Numbered from the stretch's first letter, positions 8,259 to 18,981 are shown. The stretch: DNA of 64,000 nt from Methanobacteriaceae archaeon (GCA_020854915.1 JAHKLT010000026.1:28551-92550), one strand, 5' to 3'. The notes: generated by a model not told the origin, from the letters alone. Numbers and translations are program-made.

Positions 8259-9605
8259 TTATTCACTATTAAAAACTTGCGCTTGAGCATTTCTTAAAAT
8301 ATGTACATCTTTACCAATACGATATCCTTCTTCTTCAGCTAATTCACCATAAGCAACGAGCATTGATAAATCACCATGAGCAGGAATAATATGTGATGGT
8401 TTTAACATTCTAAGGAAATCTCTATGATCTTCACGTCCAGCATGCCCAGAAACATGTGCATTAGAATAAATTCTTGCACCACTTGATTTTAGCCTACGTT
8501 CCATTATATGTCTATTAGCTGCATTTGTAGGATTTGGAATAATAGGTGCAGAAATAATAACATTATCTCTTTTTCTAACATTGAAAGGTGTTTTACCATT
8601 AGCTATTCTTGGTAAAAGAGCATCAGGTTCACCTTGATGTCCTGTTGTAACAAGAAGATATTTATCCCTATTATCTTCTGCTTTCATAAGTGCTTTATTA
8701 ATAGCTTTAGGATTACCATAAATACTAGAATTCTTAGGTAATTTTAAAATACCTAATTTCTCAGCAATTCCACAAAAACGTTCCATAGATCTACCAAGGA
8801 ATAATATTTCCCTATGACTTTTTTTAGCAATATCTGCAATAGCTTGTACTCTTTCAACATGAGAAGAAAATGTTGTAATAATCATTCCAGTTTTTTCCTG
8901 AAGTGGTCCATCCATTAAATCTTCTAAAATTATCCTTGCAACACGTTCAGAATATGTTTTAACTTCATTAAATTCTTTAGCATTTGTAGTTTCAACAATA
9001 AGAGTCAAGACACCTTTTTTTCCTAATTCTTTTAATCTTTTATAATCAGGTGGTGGAGATACTTTTTGATGATTATCAAATTTAAAATCAAGAGCATATA
9101 CTATAATCCCTTCAGGAGTATGTAAAACTGGGAAAACAGATTGAGGAATACTATGAGTAGATTGTACAAACTCTAAAACAATATCCTGAGATAAACGCAT
9201 TTTCCCCCCTGGATTTAAAGTTTTTATAGGATTATTAACTTTAAATTTACGTTCACCTTTAATTTGTTTTTCAATCAATGCAGTAGTATATGGAGTTCCA
9301 ATAAGCGGAGCATCATATCTATGGGAAAGTTTAGCTACAGCCCCAATATGATCCAAATGTCCATGAGAAAAAACTATTCCTTTAACTTTACCATCAACAT
9401 CTTTCATTAATGTATCATCAGGAATAACTCCTCTTTCAATTAAATCTAAACTATGCATTCTATCTATATCAGTATCTTCATGAATACTAATCCTATCTAG
9501 ATGTATACCCATATCAAATATTACTACATCTTCACCTACTTTAACAGCAGTCATGTTTCTTCCTACTTCTTCATATCCACCAATTGCTATAACTTCTACA
9601 GTCAT
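8259..9605 (-). CDS. rnj: Archaeal RNase J (beta-CASP metallo-beta-lactamase ribonuclease)
   Basis: This is a metallo-beta-lactamase/beta-CASP nuclease of 448 residues, the size of archaeal RNase J, a 5'-3' exonuclease with possible endonuclease activity. The zinc motif HGHLDHIG is followed by a histidine in the ALDFKFD region. The beta-CASP part contains TTGHQGEP, and a C-terminal [11 protein letters not shown] and IPAHGD complete the metal site. Its ATG overlaps the fni stop by four bases (ATGA), so the two are probably coupled. The placement among isoprenoid genes is conserved in methanobacteria and says little about function. Confidence 0.9.
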   Translation of the reverse strand: MTVEVIAIGGYEEVGRNMTAVKVGEDVVIFDMGIHLDRISIHEDTDIDRMHSLDLIERGVIPDDTLMKDVDGKVKGIVFSHGHLDHIGAVAKLSHRYDAPLIGTPYTTALIEKQIKGERKFKVNNPIKTLNPGGKMRLSQDIVLEFVQSTHSIPQSVFPVLHTPEGIIVYALDFKFDNHQKVSPPPDYKRLKELGKKGVLTLIVETTNAKEFNEVKTYSERVARIILEDLMDGPLQEKTGMIITTFSSHVERVQAIADIAKKSHREILFLGRSMERFCGIAEKLGILKLPKNSSIYGNPKAINKALMKAEDNRDKYLLVTTGHQGEPDALLPRIANGKTPFNVRKRDNVIISAPIIPNPTNAANRHIMERRLKSSGARIYSNAHVSGHAGREDHRDFLRMLKPSHIIPAHGDLSMLVAYGELAEEEGYRIGKDVHILRNAQAQVFNSE

Positions 9606-10660
9606 GATTTTTTTCTCCCTGTATATTTTTTCGTGTTAAAACCTCTTTCTTGAAGCCATTCTTTAGTTTCACCTTTAATAACTAAGTTAGAATTTTTTAA
9701 TTCTTCTAAATTATTTGCACCAACTAAAAACATAGCTATTTTTAAAGAGTCATTAAATTTATTTATATATTCAATTATGCTTTCATGCCCTAAATAAGCA
9801 TTTTGAAGCATAGGTAATGCAATTCCAACAGCATCAGCGCCTAAAGCGATAGCTTTAGCAGCATCAAGTCCTGAACGAATACCACCAGATGATAGTACTG
9901 GAATATTAACTGAAGAAGAAACCTCTACAGTACTGACTGCAGTTGGTATTCCCCAATCCCAAAAAGTTTCACCAATATAACGGTTTTCTGCCCTATAAGT
10001 TTCAACAGCAGCCCAACTAGTTCCACCAGCACCACCAACATCAATATAATCAATTCCTGTTTTTTCAAGACTTTTAGAACTTTCAGCAGAAATTCCTGTT
10101 CCAGTTTCTTTAATCATAATAGGAATATCCACCAAATCATTAATCTTTTCAATAGAATTCAAATAATTACTTGCATCAACATCTCCTTCTGGTTGTATAG
10201 ATTCCTGCAAAACATTAAGATGAATAGCTAAAATATTTGCATCAAACATTGAAACAGCTTTTTCAGCATATTCTATTTGAGGAGCCCCAATATTACCAAG
10301 TAATAAAGAAGAAGGAGCATAATCTCTAGCTATTGTATAAGTTTCTTCTAAATCTTTATTTTCAATAGCAGCTCTTTGACTTCCAAGACCTAAAGCTATT
10401 TTTTTCTTTTCTGCTGCAATAGCTAATTCTTTATTAATAAATTTAGAATAAGAATGTCCTCCAGTAATAGCTGTGATAAACAAAGGAGATTCTAGTTTTT
10501 TACCAAACACTTCTGTTGAAATATCAATATCGTTTTTACTTAATTCAGGAACTGCATTATGAATAAGTTCTATATCTTCAAATCCAGTACTTTTATTTTT
10601 ATAATTAACATTATAATTTTTACATATTAGTAAGTGTTCTAACTTTCTATCTGAAATCAT
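9602..10660 (-). CDS. fni: Type 2 isopentenyl-diphosphate delta-isomerase
   Basis: Fni is the FMN- and NADPH-dependent enzyme that interconverts IPP and DMAPP. The 352-residue TIM-barrel shows ITAITGGH near the N-terminus, GLGSQRAA, the HLNVLQE segment, KETGTGIS with the flavin-contacting lysine, the [10 protein letters not shown] phosphate loop, and [20 protein letters not shown] near the C-terminus. SD GAGGAG precedes the ATG. It lies between ipk and rnj and overlaps rnj by four bases. It completes an archaeal (IPK-type) mevalonate route together with mvk, ipk and idsA. Confidence 0.94.
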   Translation of the reverse strand: MISDRKLEHLLICKNYNVNYKNKSTGFEDIELIHNAVPELSKNDIDISTEVFGKKLESPLFITAITGGHSYSKFINKELAIAAEKKKIALGLGSQRAAIENKDLEETYTIARDYAPSSLLLGNIGAPQIEYAEKAVSMFDANILAIHLNVLQESIQPEGDVDASNYLNSIEKINDLVDIPIMIKETGTGISAESSKSLEKTGIDYIDVGGAGGTSWAAVETYRAENRYIGETFWDWGIPTAVSTVEVSSSVNIPVLSSGGIRSGLDAAKAIALGADAVGIALPMLQNAYLGHESIIEYINKFNDSLKIAMFLVGANNLEELKNSNLVIKGETKEWLQERGFNTKKYTGRKKS

Positions 10661-10724
10661 TTTTAACTCCTCATTACAAATGTAATGATTTTATAATTAA
10701 TAAATAAGAATAATATAATAATAG

Positions 10725-11522
10725 TTATTTTTTTGAAATAATAGTCCCTTTAACATCTTTATTTTCTAAAGCTTTATAAACATTTTTTTCTTTATTAATA
10801 TTAATAATTGTTGATTCAATCCCTAAATCAGCTAATTCTAAAAGTTCCTTAATTTTACCAAGCATACCACCAGTTACATCTACATTAGTGGTATTATCAA
10901 AAGAATCTAAATCACTTAATGAATTAAATTCTTTAAAAAGAACTGCATCATTATTAGTTTTTGGATTTTTATTATATACCCCATCAACATCAGTTCCCAA
11001 AATAATTTTATCTGATTTTAGATTTTTAGCTAAAAATTGTATTATTTGATCACCAGATAATACAGCTATTTTTAATAAATCATCCAACACAACATCACCA
11101 TACAAAACAGGAATAAAATTATTTTCTAAATAATCTTTAATTAAATTTAAATTAGCTATTTTTATTCTCCCATTAGATGTTTTTATAAATGTTGAAGGTT
11201 GCAAACTAACAACTGGTAAATCATTATCAATGAAAACATCACATATTTCCATATTTAATTTTTTGACTGCATTTTGTGTTTTAGAAAATCCTATTCTCTT
11301 TTCAGGAAATTCTTCCATATTAAATTTTTTTCCAATATTGTATTTTTTAGCAGGAGGATGACCAAAAGAACCTGCACCATGTACAATTATTAATTTTTTA
11401 TTTTTTTTAGCAAATGAACCTTTAATTTCTTCACAAATTCTATTTAAATTATCATAATCAATTTCAGGAGTAGTTAAATTTTTTTTAGTTAAAACACTTC
11501 CACCTAATTTTAAAATAATCAT
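10725..11522 (-). CDS. ipk: Isopentenyl phosphate kinase
   Basis: IPK phosphorylates isopentenyl phosphate to IPP in the archaeal modified mevalonate pathway. This amino-acid-kinase fold protein (265 residues from the ATG at 11522) shows LKLGGSVLTKK at the N-terminus and HGAGSFGHPPAKK; the second histidine-containing stretch is diagnostic for IPK. DVDGVYNKNP and DVTGGMLGKI lie in the C-terminal half. The ATG follows AGTGAT; the GTG at 11531 in that SD is not taken as the start. It begins nine bases after the mvk stop. Function is well supported by motif and neighbours. Confidence 0.93.
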   Translation of the reverse strand: MIILKLGGSVLTKKNLTTPEIDYDNLNRICEEIKGSFAKKNKKLIIVHGAGSFGHPPAKKYNIGKKFNMEEFPEKRIGFSKTQNAVKKLNMEICDVFIDNDLPVVSLQPSTFIKTSNGRIKIANLNLIKDYLENNFIPVLYGDVVLDDLLKIAVLSGDQIIQFLAKNLKSDKIILGTDVDGVYNKNPKTNNDAVLFKEFNSLSDLDSFDNTTNVDVTGGMLGKIKELLELADLGIESTIININKEKNVYKALENKDVKGTIISKK

Positions 11523-11531
11523 AAAAATCAC

Positions 11532-12494
11532 TTAATATTTTACCTGATAATAAATGCCTTTATTTGTGAATTTAGTCTTCAAAATTTTTTCATATTTAGA
11601 TATTTCCGCAGCAACAGAATCAATATTTTTAGGACATAAAGCAATTATACTTCCACCACCACCAGCACCCGTGATTTTAGCACCAACAGCTCCTTTTTTT
11701 CTTGCAAGATAAACCATTCTAGATAATTCTGGTGTTGATACTCCTAAAGAATCTAACAATCCATGATTAATATTCATTAGTTCCCCTATTTTAGAAACAT
11801 TATTATGTAAAATAGCATATTTTCCACTATTAGTTAAATTACCCATTGCAGAAATGATATGGTTTACAATTTTAGGATTGTTTTCTTTAAGAAATTTAAC
11901 ATCTTTAACCATCTTACCAGTATTACCATGTTTAGAAGAATATCCTATAACAAAAGGAGTTTTAAATTTAATCCTTAAACTTTGAAACTTTTTGCTTCTA
12001 GATAAATAAATAATTCCCCCATGAGTACAAACTAATGTATCTAAAGGGCTTGCAATACCCTGAACTGTTTCTTCAATTTTATGAGCATCAAAAGCAAGTG
12101 ATTTACGATTGAATTTAACTTTATGATACCTGTATAATGCTGCTAAAGTTGCAACAGTAACTGCAGCAGAAGATCCTAAACCAGAACCAATAGGAATATT
12201 AGAAGATAATATAATCTCAATAGGACTATGATCATGATGTTGATATAAAACTTCTAAAATATATCTAATAATCCCAGGTTTACCTTTTTTTAAATAATAT
12301 TTCTTAGATTTAGAATTAATTTCTGCTTCGAAATTTAAATCATAAGATTTTAAAATAGTTTTATTATTGGGTGAATTTTTAATCTTTATAAAAGCTCTTT
12401 TATCTACAGCTCCAGCAATAGCTGGTTCACCATAAACAACAGAATGTTCTCCAAATAAAATAACTTTTCCAGGAGCTGAAGCTATAACTTCCAT
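11532..12494 (-). CDS. mvk: Mevalonate kinase
   Basis: Mevalonate kinase (GHMP family, 320 residues) phosphorylates mevalonate at the start of the isoprenoid branch. Visible motifs are PGKVILFGEHSVVYGEPA at the N-terminus, the ATP loop PIGSGLGSSAAVTVA, and the C-terminal KITGAGGGGSIIAL. It is followed closely by ipk. An 84-base AT-rich gap separates it from rps2 upstream, so an internal promoter is possible, though the direction and order suggest read-through from the ribosomal unit. Confidence 0.94.
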   Translation of the reverse strand: MEVIASAPGKVILFGEHSVVYGEPAIAGAVDKRAFIKIKNSPNNKTILKSYDLNFEAEINSKSKKYYLKKGKPGIIRYILEVLYQHHDHSPIEIILSSNIPIGSGLGSSAAVTVATLAALYRYHKVKFNRKSLAFDAHKIEETVQGIASPLDTLVCTHGGIIYLSRSKKFQSLRIKFKTPFVIGYSSKHGNTGKMVKDVKFLKENNPKIVNHIISAMGNLTNSGKYAILHNNVSKIGELMNINHGLLDSLGVSTPELSRMVYLARKKGAVGAKITGAGGGGSIIALCPKNIDSVAAEISKYEKILKTKFTNKGIYYQVKY

Positions 12495-12578
12495 ATTTCA
12501 CCAAAATAAATAAAAATAAAATTTGAACTTATAAAAATAAATAAAATTATTTAAAAATTAAATAAAATAAAGAAAAGT

Positions 12579-13175
12579 TTAAAATTTAAGTTCAAATTCT
12601 GCAGGATCTATATCTAATTCTCCATCTTCTGGAATAATACCTTTTTCTCTTAAAATTTGTCTTGCAAGTAACCAATAAACAAGAGCAATAGCTTTTCTTC
12701 CTTTATTATTAACTGGAATTACTATATCAACAAAACTAAGTAAATTTTCAGTATCACACAACCCAATAACAGGAATACCATTTTGTTTAGATTCAACAAC
12801 TGCTTGAGAATCTGATCTTGGATCAGTAACTATAATAATTTTTGGTTCAATAAATTTAGCATATTTTGGATTAGTTAAAGTTCCAGGAATAAATCTTCCT
12901 GGAATTGTTTTACATCCAACTACTTCTCCAAATTTTTTAACTGGTGCCTGACCATATTGTCTTGTAGCAACAACTAAAATATCCTCTGGATCATATTGTG
13001 CTAATAATTTAGCTATTTGCTTAATTCTTTCATCAGTTTTTTGAATATTTAAAACATATAAACCATCAGATCTTACACGGAAAATATATTTTTCCATGTC
13101 ACTAGTTTTCTGTTGAGTGCCAATATGCAATCCTGCTGCTAAGTAATTATCTAATTCTATTAAAAGTTCAGACAC
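12579..13175 (-). CDS. rps2: 30S ribosomal protein uS2
   Basis: uS2 binds the small-subunit body near h26 and is needed late in 30S assembly. Family segments include [35 protein letters not shown] and [11 protein letters not shown]. The start is GTG at 13175, four bases behind GGTGAT; the GTG at 13184 lies inside that Shine-Dalgarno. This gives 198 residues, normal for archaea. It follows a small ferredoxin gene with a nine-base gap. Confidence 0.93.
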   Translation of the reverse strand: MSELLIELDNYLAAGLHIGTQQKTSDMEKYIFRVRSDGLYVLNIQKTDERIKQIAKLLAQYDPEDILVVATRQYGQAPVKKFGEVVGCKTIPGRFIPGTLTNPKYAKFIEPKIIIVTDPRSDSQAVVESKQNGIPVIGLCDTENLLSFVDIVIPVNNKGRKAIALVYWLLARQILREKGIIPEDGELDIDPAEFELKF

Positions 13176-13184
13176 TAATATCAC

Positions 13185-13373
13185 CTAGTCTTCAACAGTG
13201 ATAGCAGCAGTTGGGCACACATCCATACAAATTTCACATTGAGAACAAATTTCTTCATTTTCAGTGCCAATTTTGTCGCCTTCAACCACAAAAATACTCA
13301 TAGGACAAGTATCTACACATTCTGCGCAACTTGGTCCTTGACATTTATCATAATCTATACTAACATTAGCCAT
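13185..13373 (-). CDS. Small 2[4Fe-4S] ferredoxin
   Basis: The 62-residue protein begins at the ATG at 13373, behind AAGGAGAT. It has two cluster motifs. The first is CxxxxCxxCxxxCP (reading CQGPSCAECVDTCP), whose extra spacing is common in archaeal ferredoxins. The second is the classical CSQCEICMDVCP. It probably acts as a soluble low-potential electron carrier; the partner cannot be told from sequence. It sits between eno and rps2, in an otherwise translational and glycolytic stretch. Confidence 0.88.
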   Translation of the reverse strand: MANVSIDYDKCQGPSCAECVDTCPMSIFVVEGDKIGTENEEICSQCEICMDVCPTAAITVED

Positions 13374-13392
13374 AATATCTATCTCCTTTTTT

Positions 13393-14637
13393 TTAAAAAT
13401 CTGCCATTTGTGGATTTGAGAGCTCCTCTTCAATCCTTATTAATTCATTTAATTTAGCTATTCTTTCCCCACCTAAAGCTCCTGTTTTAATCATAGGAGA
13501 ATTAAAACCAACAGCTAAATGAGCTATAGTGGCATCCGTAGTTTCACCAGATCGGTGTGAAACAACAGGCACAATATCATTTTCTTTTGCAAGTTTAACA
13601 GTTGCATAAGTTTCAGATAAAAATCCAATTTGATTAGGTTTAATAATAATCGCATTAGCTGCATTTTTCCCAATTCCTTCAGCTAAAATGCTTTTATTTG
13701 TAACAAATAAATCATCCCCACAAATTAAACATTTATTTCCAACTTTACTAGTTAATTGAGCAAAACCATCAAAATCGGATTCATCAAAGGGATCTTCAAC
13801 GTAAAACATATTATATGTTTCAATAATATCTTTTACAAATTCTATTTGATCACCTGTATCTCTTTCTATATTATCCTGAGCATATAAATATTTTTGTTTT
13901 TTAGCATCCCAAAGTTCAGATGCAGCCATATCTAATGATGGTAAAATTTCTATTCCAAGCTCATCACCCACTTCTTCACAAGCTTGAGCCTGAATTTCAA
14001 GTGCTGAATCATTTTTGATATTAGGCACCCATCCACCTTCATCACCTTTTCCACCAGTAAAATTAGAATCTTTCTTCTGAATCAATTCTTTTAATTTTTT
14101 ATGAACTGTTGAATTTGCAAAAACAGCTTCAGAAATATCCTTTGCACCAACAGGGACAACTAAAAATTCTTGAATATCTGGAGCATGAATTCCTGCATGA
14201 GCTCCTCCATTCATCATATTTCCAAGAGGAAATGGAAGTTCATTAACTAAATTTCCACCTAAAAATTTATATAAAGGCATATTATATGAAGCAGCAGCAG
14301 CTTTAGCTACAGCCATAGAAACAGCAACAGTAGTATTACCACCAATAGATGATAAATTATCTGTGCCATCAATTTCTTTTAAAACTAAATCAATATCAGA
14401 TAAATCTTCAGTATCCATACCAATTAATTCAGAAGAAATTAAATCTTCTACTTCACTTATTATTTTGTCTACTCCACCTTCAGGAAAAGATTGAACTTCT
14501 CTTGAACCAGTACTGGCTCCACTTGGTGCAGCAGCTCTTCCAAAACCGTTCCAAGTAATAATATCTACTTCAACAGTTGGATTTCCCCTACTATCCAAAA
14601 TTTTACGAATCTGGACATCTTCTATAATACTATCCAA
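13393..14637 (-). CDS. eno: Enolase
   Basis: Enolase interconverts 2-phosphoglycerate and phosphoenolpyruvate. Motifs include [15 protein letters not shown] at the N-terminus, [32 protein letters not shown] and [18 protein letters not shown]. The start chosen is TTG at 14637, six bases behind GAGGTG, giving 414 residues as expected. The reading frame stays open another 51 bases upstream and would add a CxxC-containing leader, but that has no SD. Phosphoenolpyruvate is also the ComA substrate, which links this gene to the coenzyme M cluster metabolically, not genetically. Confidence 0.93.
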   Translation of the reverse strand: MDSIIEDVQIRKILDSRGNPTVEVDIITWNGFGRAAAPSGASTGSREVQSFPEGGVDKIISEVEDLISSELIGMDTEDLSDIDLVLKEIDGTDNLSSIGGNTTVAVSMAVAKAAAASYNMPLYKFLGGNLVNELPFPLGNMMNGGAHAGIHAPDIQEFLVVPVGAKDISEAVFANSTVHKKLKELIQKKDSNFTGGKGDEGGWVPNIKNDSALEIQAQACEEVGDELGIEILPSLDMAASELWDAKKQKYLYAQDNIERDTGDQIEFVKDIIETYNMFYVEDPFDESDFDGFAQLTSKVGNKCLICGDDLFVTNKSILAEGIGKNAANAIIIKPNQIGFLSETYATVKLAKENDIVPVVSHRSGETTDATIAHLAVGFNSPMIKTGALGGERIAKLNELIRIEEELSNPQMADF

Positions 14638-14751
14638 AAAAAACACCTCAATGCTAATTAATTTATTACCACATAATCTACATTGCAAAAAATAGAAGTT
14701 GATTTATAGATTTTTAATGGTATTTTTTATTTTTTAAATAATAGTTTTTAA

Positions 14752-14934
14752 CTAATCCTCATCTCTTATAACATCTAATGGTAAAACATTAGATTTGAGT
14801 TCTTCATAAGCTATATCAATAGGATCCAAAAGTCCTTTAATTTCAATTAAAGGTTTAGCACCCATAGATATTTGAATAGCTCTTGCTCCAAGAAGTCTAG
14901 CCCTTTCAAATCTTGTTAATTCTGTATAATCCAT
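14752..14934 (-). CDS. rpoK: DNA-directed RNA polymerase subunit RpoK (Rpb6/omega)
   Basis: RpoK is the archaeal homologue of Rpb6/omega and helps RNA polymerase assembly. From the ATG at 14934 (SD GGTG) the protein is 60 residues, the normal size. It shows the hallmark [20 protein letters not shown] and the acidic C-terminal end. The longer upstream reading frame runs across the rpoN end and is not used. It follows rpoN and precedes eno after a 114-base gap. Confidence 0.92.
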   Translation of the reverse strand: MDYTELTRFERARLLGARAIQISMGAKPLIEIKGLLDPIDIAYEELKSNVLPLDVIRDED

Positions 14935-14998
14935 TTTTACACCAATACTTCTCGTTATTAACATATAATAATAAAAAATATCCCATAATGCATGAAAA

Positions 14999-15169
14999 TT
15001 ATTTCCATGTTTCAACATGAGAAATTAACATTCTTCTACAGCAATATCTTTTAAAACCCATATCCTCCAAAATATCTTTAGATTTTTCACCATCTTCCAA
15101 TCTTTGGTTATACTCATCAAAATAAGCTGAAACAGGTTTTCCACAACTTACGCATCTAATAGGAATCAT
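14999..15169 (-). CDS. rpoN: DNA-directed RNA polymerase subunit RpoN (Rpb10)
   Basis: This 56-residue gene was found by translating the gap between rpoK and rps9. It begins [20 protein letters not shown] and has the zinc-binding CxxC near the start and a CC pair in [11 protein letters not shown] near the end, the signature of Rpb10. Size and position (rps9-rpoN-rpoK) are conserved in archaea. No strong SD is visible; GATG lies about seven bases upstream. Confidence 0.95.
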   Translation of the reverse strand: MIPIRCVSCGKPVSAYFDEYNQRLEDGEKSKDILEDMGFKRYCCRRMLISHVETWK

Positions 15170-15215
15170 TTAAATCATCTTGATATATAAAAATATAAAG
15201 TTAAAAATAATAAAA

Positions 15216-15614
15216 TTATCTGTAACTTTTTTGTTTACGAGCTCTTGCTCCAGGACCACCATATTTTTTAGATTCTGAACGTCTTGGATCGCCAACTAAC
15301 ATAGTTCGGTCATATTGTGTGAATTTTTCTTTTAAATCCATATCTTGAGACCATTGAACTAATCCTTTAGCAATAACCATACGTGCAGCTTCAGCTTGAC
15401 CCATTACTCCTCCACCAAAAACATTAACATTAATATCAACAGTATTAGCTAATTCTCCAGCTAAAGTTAATGGTTCTGTTAATTTTAAGCGAGCAAGTTC
15501 AGGAGAATAAAGTTCTAAAGGAGTTTTATTAATTCTAACTTTACCATTTCCTTCTTGAACAGTTCCCCTTGCAACAGCTGTTTTACGTTTTCCACTTGTA
15601 TGAATAACTTTCAT
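15216..15614 (-). CDS. rps9: 30S ribosomal protein uS9
   Basis: uS9 (132 residues) has a C-terminal tail that reaches the P-site tRNA. It starts [17 protein letters not shown] and ends in the typical basic tail [18 protein letters not shown]. It lies 14 bases behind rpl13, in the order rpl18e-rpl13-rps9-rpoN. Confidence 0.95.
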   Translation of the reverse strand: MKVIHTSGKRKTAVARGTVQEGNGKVRINKTPLELYSPELARLKLTEPLTLAGELANTVDINVNVFGGGVMGQAEAARMVIAKGLVQWSQDMDLKEKFTQYDRTMLVGDPRRSESKKYGGPGARARKQKSYR

Positions 15615-15628
15615 TTGAACACCCCAAT

Positions 15629-16051
15629 TTAGAATTTAGCCCCTAAAAGCTTAGAAATTTCTCCTAATTCAATTCCTTTTTTAATATCATTATATTCTGC
15701 TTGAGGAATTGCTTCACATGTAGCATCTTTGTATTCTCTAGGAATACCTACAAATGATTTTAATCTTTTGTAAGATTCCTTACCTTTAATTTTCTTATAA
15801 GGTAACATACCTCTAACAGTCCTTCTAAAAATATCATCTGGTCTTCTTGGATATTTTGGACCTAAATCTCTAGGATTAGATATACTTGCCCTATCAACCC
15901 TTTGTTTATATTTAGCATAAGCCCAATCTTTAGAACCAGTTAACATGATTTTTTCAGCGTTAACGACAACTACCTCTTCACCTTCAAGAAGATTCTTACT
16001 AATAACACTAGCAAGTCTCCCTAAAATATGTCCTTCACCATCTATAATCAT
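15629..16051 (-). CDS. rpl13: 50S ribosomal protein uL13
   Basis: This 140-residue large-subunit protein has the family start [20 protein letters not shown], the [12 protein letters not shown] strand and the [21 protein letters not shown] segment. It is eight bases behind rpl18e and followed closely by rps9. Confidence 0.95.
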   Translation of the reverse strand: MIIDGEGHILGRLASVISKNLLEGEEVVVVNAEKIMLTGSKDWAYAKYKQRVDRASISNPRDLGPKYPRRPDDIFRRTVRGMLPYKKIKGKESYKRLKSFVGIPREYKDATCEAIPQAEYNDIKKGIELGEISKLLGAKF

Positions 16052-16059
16052 AAAAACAC

Positions 16060-16425
16060 CTATTCCATTATTTTAATGTTACTACCCTTTGGATTACTAT
16101 CCATTAACTCATTAATAGATAAACATTTTCCACCAGCTTGCTCTATTTTTTCTTGAGCTCTAGTTGAAAAATTTAATGCAGCAATATTAACTTTATTTTC
16201 TAAATCACCATTAGATAATACTTTACCTGGAATTAAAATATAATCATCAGCACTAGAAAATCTATTAATATTAGATAAATTTACTTCTGCAGATCTTCTA
16301 TTTGATCTTTGAAGTCTTTTTGCAACATCTTTCCAAATACATGCATCTTCTTCATGATATTTTTCCATAAGTTCTTTTATAAGATTAACAAGATTAGGGT
16401 TAGTTTTTGTAATTTTCTTAACCAT
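16060..16425 (-). CDS. rpl18e: 50S ribosomal protein eL18
   Basis: This archaeal/eukaryotic-specific large-subunit protein (121 residues) has [32 protein letters not shown] and [20 protein letters not shown]. Its ATG overlaps the rpoD stop by one base (TAATG), which suggests coupling. Confidence 0.95.
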   Translation of the reverse strand: MVKKITKTNPNLVNLIKELMEKYHEEDACIWKDVAKRLQRSNRRSAEVNLSNINRFSSADDYILIPGKVLSNGDLENKVNIAALNFSTRAQEKIEQAGGKCLSINELMDSNPKGSNIKIME

Positions 16426-17231
16426 TATTTGTTTCCTCCTTCACTAAATTTGATAAATTTGTCTGATTTTTCACCTAATTCATCACAAGCTTTTAATAAA
16501 ACTTCTTTAGGAGTCATTGATCCATCAGTCTCTATTTTAAAAATGAAATTATTTTCTTGATACCCTACATTAATGTAATTGTTAACAGAAGCTCTAACAC
16601 AACTTTTACACATAGAACAATCTTCAATATCTAAAATTTTAATTTTTTTAGATCTCCTATCTCCTTTTAAAATTCCCCTAGGACATGCATCAGCACAGTC
16701 ATAGTCAATTTCAACATTTTCATTAAAAGTAATTTCAGGATATTGTTTATATGCACAAACAGTAGTAGGCATCCATTTAGCATGATCTTTACCTAACCCT
16801 AATTTTGCTACTGCTTCAATTTTAAGTTCTTCCCCTTCTTTAAGTTTAACAAGAGGAATGGTATCATAAACTGGTTTAATTTTAGAGTCAGAAGAAATTA
16901 AATCTTTAGAATAAACTTCTTTAGGCCCAACAGCATTTAAAGAAAAAGCAACACCGCATTTTGGACAAAAATCATTACAATCACATTCATCAGCTAATGC
17001 CATGCCTTCAACATGCTTTAAGCTGGAAACTAAAGGAGTTAAACCTAATCTATGAGCTAATACCTCATTAAACATAGAAGAATCATTTCGAATAATATTA
17101 ACATCTTCAATAGCTATTTTAGGAACCGACATCATTGCACTTCTCCTAATAGCATTAACAAAAGGTATTTCTGCATCACGGATAATGAGAACAAGCTCAT
17201 CATCATTTTGACTTTTGACTTCAATCTCCAT
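16425..17231 (-). CDS. rpoD: DNA-directed RNA polymerase subunit RpoD (Rpb3/alpha-like)
   Basis: RpoD pairs with RpoL to nucleate archaeal RNA polymerase assembly. The 268-residue protein has the alpha-type signature FVNAIRRSAMMSVPKIAIEDV and EVLAHRLGLTPLVSS. A cysteine-rich insert includes CDCNDFCPKCGV. A ferredoxin-like domain follows, with CADACPRG and CSMCKSC. So cluster ligands of the kind seen in some archaeal RpoD are at least partly kept. The start is the ATG at 17231; the GTG nine bases upstream lies in the weak SD. It is embedded between rps11 and rpl18e. Confidence 0.93.
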   Translation of the reverse strand: MEIEVKSQNDDELVLIIRDAEIPFVNAIRRSAMMSVPKIAIEDVNIIRNDSSMFNEVLAHRLGLTPLVSSLKHVEGMALADECDCNDFCPKCGVAFSLNAVGPKEVYSKDLISSDSKIKPVYDTIPLVKLKEGEELKIEAVAKLGLGKDHAKWMPTTVCAYKQYPEITFNENVEIDYDCADACPRGILKGDRRSKKIKILDIEDCSMCKSCVRASVNNYINVGYQENNFIFKIETDGSMTPKEVLLKACDELGEKSDKFIKFSEGGNK

Positions 17232-17243
17232 ATTAAACACTTC

Positions 17244-17636
17244 TTATTGCCTTCTTCCTCTTTTACCACCAGGTCTTCCAGTACCATCGTGAGGAATAGG
17301 AGTTATATCTTCTATTTTTCCTATTTTAATTCCAGCTCTTGCTAATGCACGAATAGTTGCTTGTGCACCAGGACCAGGACTTCTAGACCCATTCCCTCCA
17401 GGAGCTCTAACTTTAATATGTAAACCAACAAAACCTTTTTCCTTAACATCTTCTGCTACCCTAGTAGCAGCAGCCATTGCTGCAAAAGGAGAAGATTCTT
17501 GCCTATCTGCACGAACAACTTTTCCCCCAGACCATTGAGTGATAGTTTCCGCACCAGTAATGTCAGTGACAGTTATAATAGTATTATTGAATGATGAATA
17601 AACATTAGCTATTCCCCATTTTTCGTCGCTTGCCAT
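17244..17636 (-). CDS. rps11: 30S ribosomal protein uS11
   Basis: uS11 lines the mRNA exit platform. The 130-residue protein has [20 protein letters not shown] and ends with the typical [18 protein letters not shown] tail. The start is the ATG at 17636 behind AGGTGT; the longer frame through the rps4 end is rejected. It lies between rps4 and rpoD. Confidence 0.95.
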   Translation of the reverse strand: MASDEKWGIANVYSSFNNTIITVTDITGAETITQWSGGKVVRADRQESSPFAAMAAATRVAEDVKEKGFVGLHIKVRAPGGNGSRSPGPGAQATIRALARAGIKIGKIEDITPIPHDGTGRPGGKRGRRQ

Positions 17637-17647
17637 AATTACACCTT

Positions 17648-18187
17648 TCATTCAGTTGTTTCTTCAACATCTGCTTTAACAGCATTATGTTCTTCAATTT
17701 GTTTAGCTACAGGTGAAGAGCTATAGAAACCGATTTGATCTTCTTGACCTTTTAAAACTACATAACTTGGAGAATCAATTTTTTTACCATTTAAAGCAAT
17801 ATGTCCATGTACAACAAACATTCTTGCTTCTTTAGGAGTACGAGCTAAACCTTTTTTATATACAACAGTTTGTAATCTTCTCCTTAAAATATCTTCAACA
17901 GTTAAATTTAAAATATCTTCAAGTGCAGCATTTTCAGATAAAACACCAGTTCTAGCTAAGTGTCCTAATAATTCTATTTTTTCTTCTTCCATTTGATCTA
18001 AAGAAAACCCTAATAAATACCTTGCTTCACGACTATATCTTCTAACTAATGTATCAGCTTTCCAAATTTCTTTTTTATTTTTTAAACCATATCTGACCAT
18101 TAGTTTATTTTCTTCTTTAATTCTTTCTGCATTCCAAGGATGAGGTGGTGTGTTATACTTCTTCCTTGATTTTCTTGGATGTCCCAT
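17648..18187 (-). CDS. rps4: 30S ribosomal protein uS4
   Basis: This is a primary 16S rRNA binder (179 residues). It begins [18 protein letters not shown] as in archaea. It carries an S4 RNA-binding domain ([20 protein letters not shown] followed by [17 protein letters not shown]). GGAG precedes the ATG. It is followed by rps11. Confidence 0.95.
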   Translation of the reverse strand: MGHPRKSRKKYNTPPHPWNAERIKEENKLMVRYGLKNKKEIWKADTLVRRYSREARYLLGFSLDQMEEEKIELLGHLARTGVLSENAALEDILNLTVEDILRRRLQTVVYKKGLARTPKEARMFVVHGHIALNGKKIDSPSYVVLKGQEDQIGFYSSSPVAKQIEEHNAVKADVEETTE

Positions 18188-18257
18188 TATATTATCTCCT
18201 TAATAAAAATAATTATCATAAACCTAATAATAGATTTAATAAAAATAAATTATTAGT

Positions 18258-18707
18258 CTATCCTCTTGAACGACTTACACCGACAGAAGATCCTTTTCTA
18301 AAAGTAGACTTAGTTCTTTGACCCCTAACAGGTAACCCAAATTCATGCCTACGGCCTTTATAACTTCTAGTCTTTCTCATCCTATTTAAATCATCTCTCA
18401 ATCTCATATCAAGATCAGATTCAATTAAATGACTAGTTTCACCTGTTTCATAGTCATTTCTTCTATTTAACATCCATTCAGGAATGCCAAAATCTTTAGG
18501 ATTTTCTATAATCTTTTCAATATCTGAGATTTTTTCATCTTCAATATATCCAATTTTATCATTTGAATTTAATCCTAATATTAGAGTCATAGACCTAGAT
18601 AAAGATAATCCGACACCTTTAATATCAGTTAAAGCGTGTTCAATGGTTTTTTTACCATCTACATCCTTTCTAGAAATACGCACCAAGTGCTTAAAATCGT
18701 CTTCCAT
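18258..18707 (-). CDS. rps13: 30S ribosomal protein uS13
   Basis: This head protein contacts the 50S subunit and P-site tRNA. From the ATG at 18707, with GGAGGTTAT just upstream, it is 149 residues. Family features are [17 protein letters not shown], the helix-two-turn-helix [13 protein letters not shown], and the basic C-terminal end with [21 protein letters not shown]. It is the first gene of the alpha-type unit rps13-rps4-rps11-rpoD. Confidence 0.95.
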   Translation of the reverse strand: MEDDFKHLVRISRKDVDGKKTIEHALTDIKGVGLSLSRSMTLILGLNSNDKIGYIEDEKISDIEKIIENPKDFGIPEWMLNRRNDYETGETSHLIESDLDMRLRDDLNRMRKTRSYKGRRHEFGLPVRGQRTKSTFRKGSSVGVSRSRG

Positions 18708-18896
18708 TAAATAACCTCCATTTATAGAGCGAACCCACGAGACTTGTAAAAGAATAGGTTCGAATGTTTTATTACAAAACACAGTTTTTTCAACATACTA
18801 AAACTTAGTAAAAACTAAGAGTTCAAAATATTAGATTAAAACAATTATCTGTAAAATTAGTTTAAATCATAAAAATAATTGTTTAAAACCAATAAA
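18708..18896 (-). promoter_or_regulatory. Upstream region of the rps13 unit
   Basis: This 189-base gap lies between tRNA-Ser(GGA) and rps13, which point the same way. It holds the rps13 SD and AT-rich runs. An imperfect inverted repeat (AACTTAG and CTAAGAG) lies around 18800-18822 and could be a terminator of the tRNA transcript or a leader hairpin. No gene is seen. A promoter is inferred because a structural RNA gene interrupts the ribosomal run. Confidence 0.35.
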
Positions 18897-18981
18897 CGCC
18901 GAGACTGGGATTTGAACCCAGGAGGGGAAGATCCCCACAAGATTTCCAGTCTTGCGCCTTACCAAGCTAGACTATCTCGGC
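18897..18981 (-). tRNA. tRNA-Ser (anticodon GGA)
   Basis: The 85-base gene folds into a class II tRNA. The acceptor stem is GCCGAGA/TCTCGGC with discriminator G. The anticodon stem CAAGA/TCTTG encloses the loop CTGGAAA, giving anticodon GGA (complement at 18945-18947). It has a long variable arm and a TGGGTTCAAATCCCA T-arm. The terminal CCA is not encoded. A TATA-like stretch lies 20-35 bases upstream. It interrupts the ribosomal supercluster between truB and rps13. Confidence 0.96.

Noticed and set aside
15019..15215. rpoK reading frame extended to 15018
   Set aside because: The extension overlaps the rpoN coding end and is not related to RpoK; the ATG at 14934 with GGTG fits the 60-residue family.
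18484..18714. 76-codon plus-strand frame over rps13, and many similar antisense frames over ribosomal genes
   Set aside because: They lie opposite strongly conserved ribosomal genes, have no SD, and encode low-complexity sequence.
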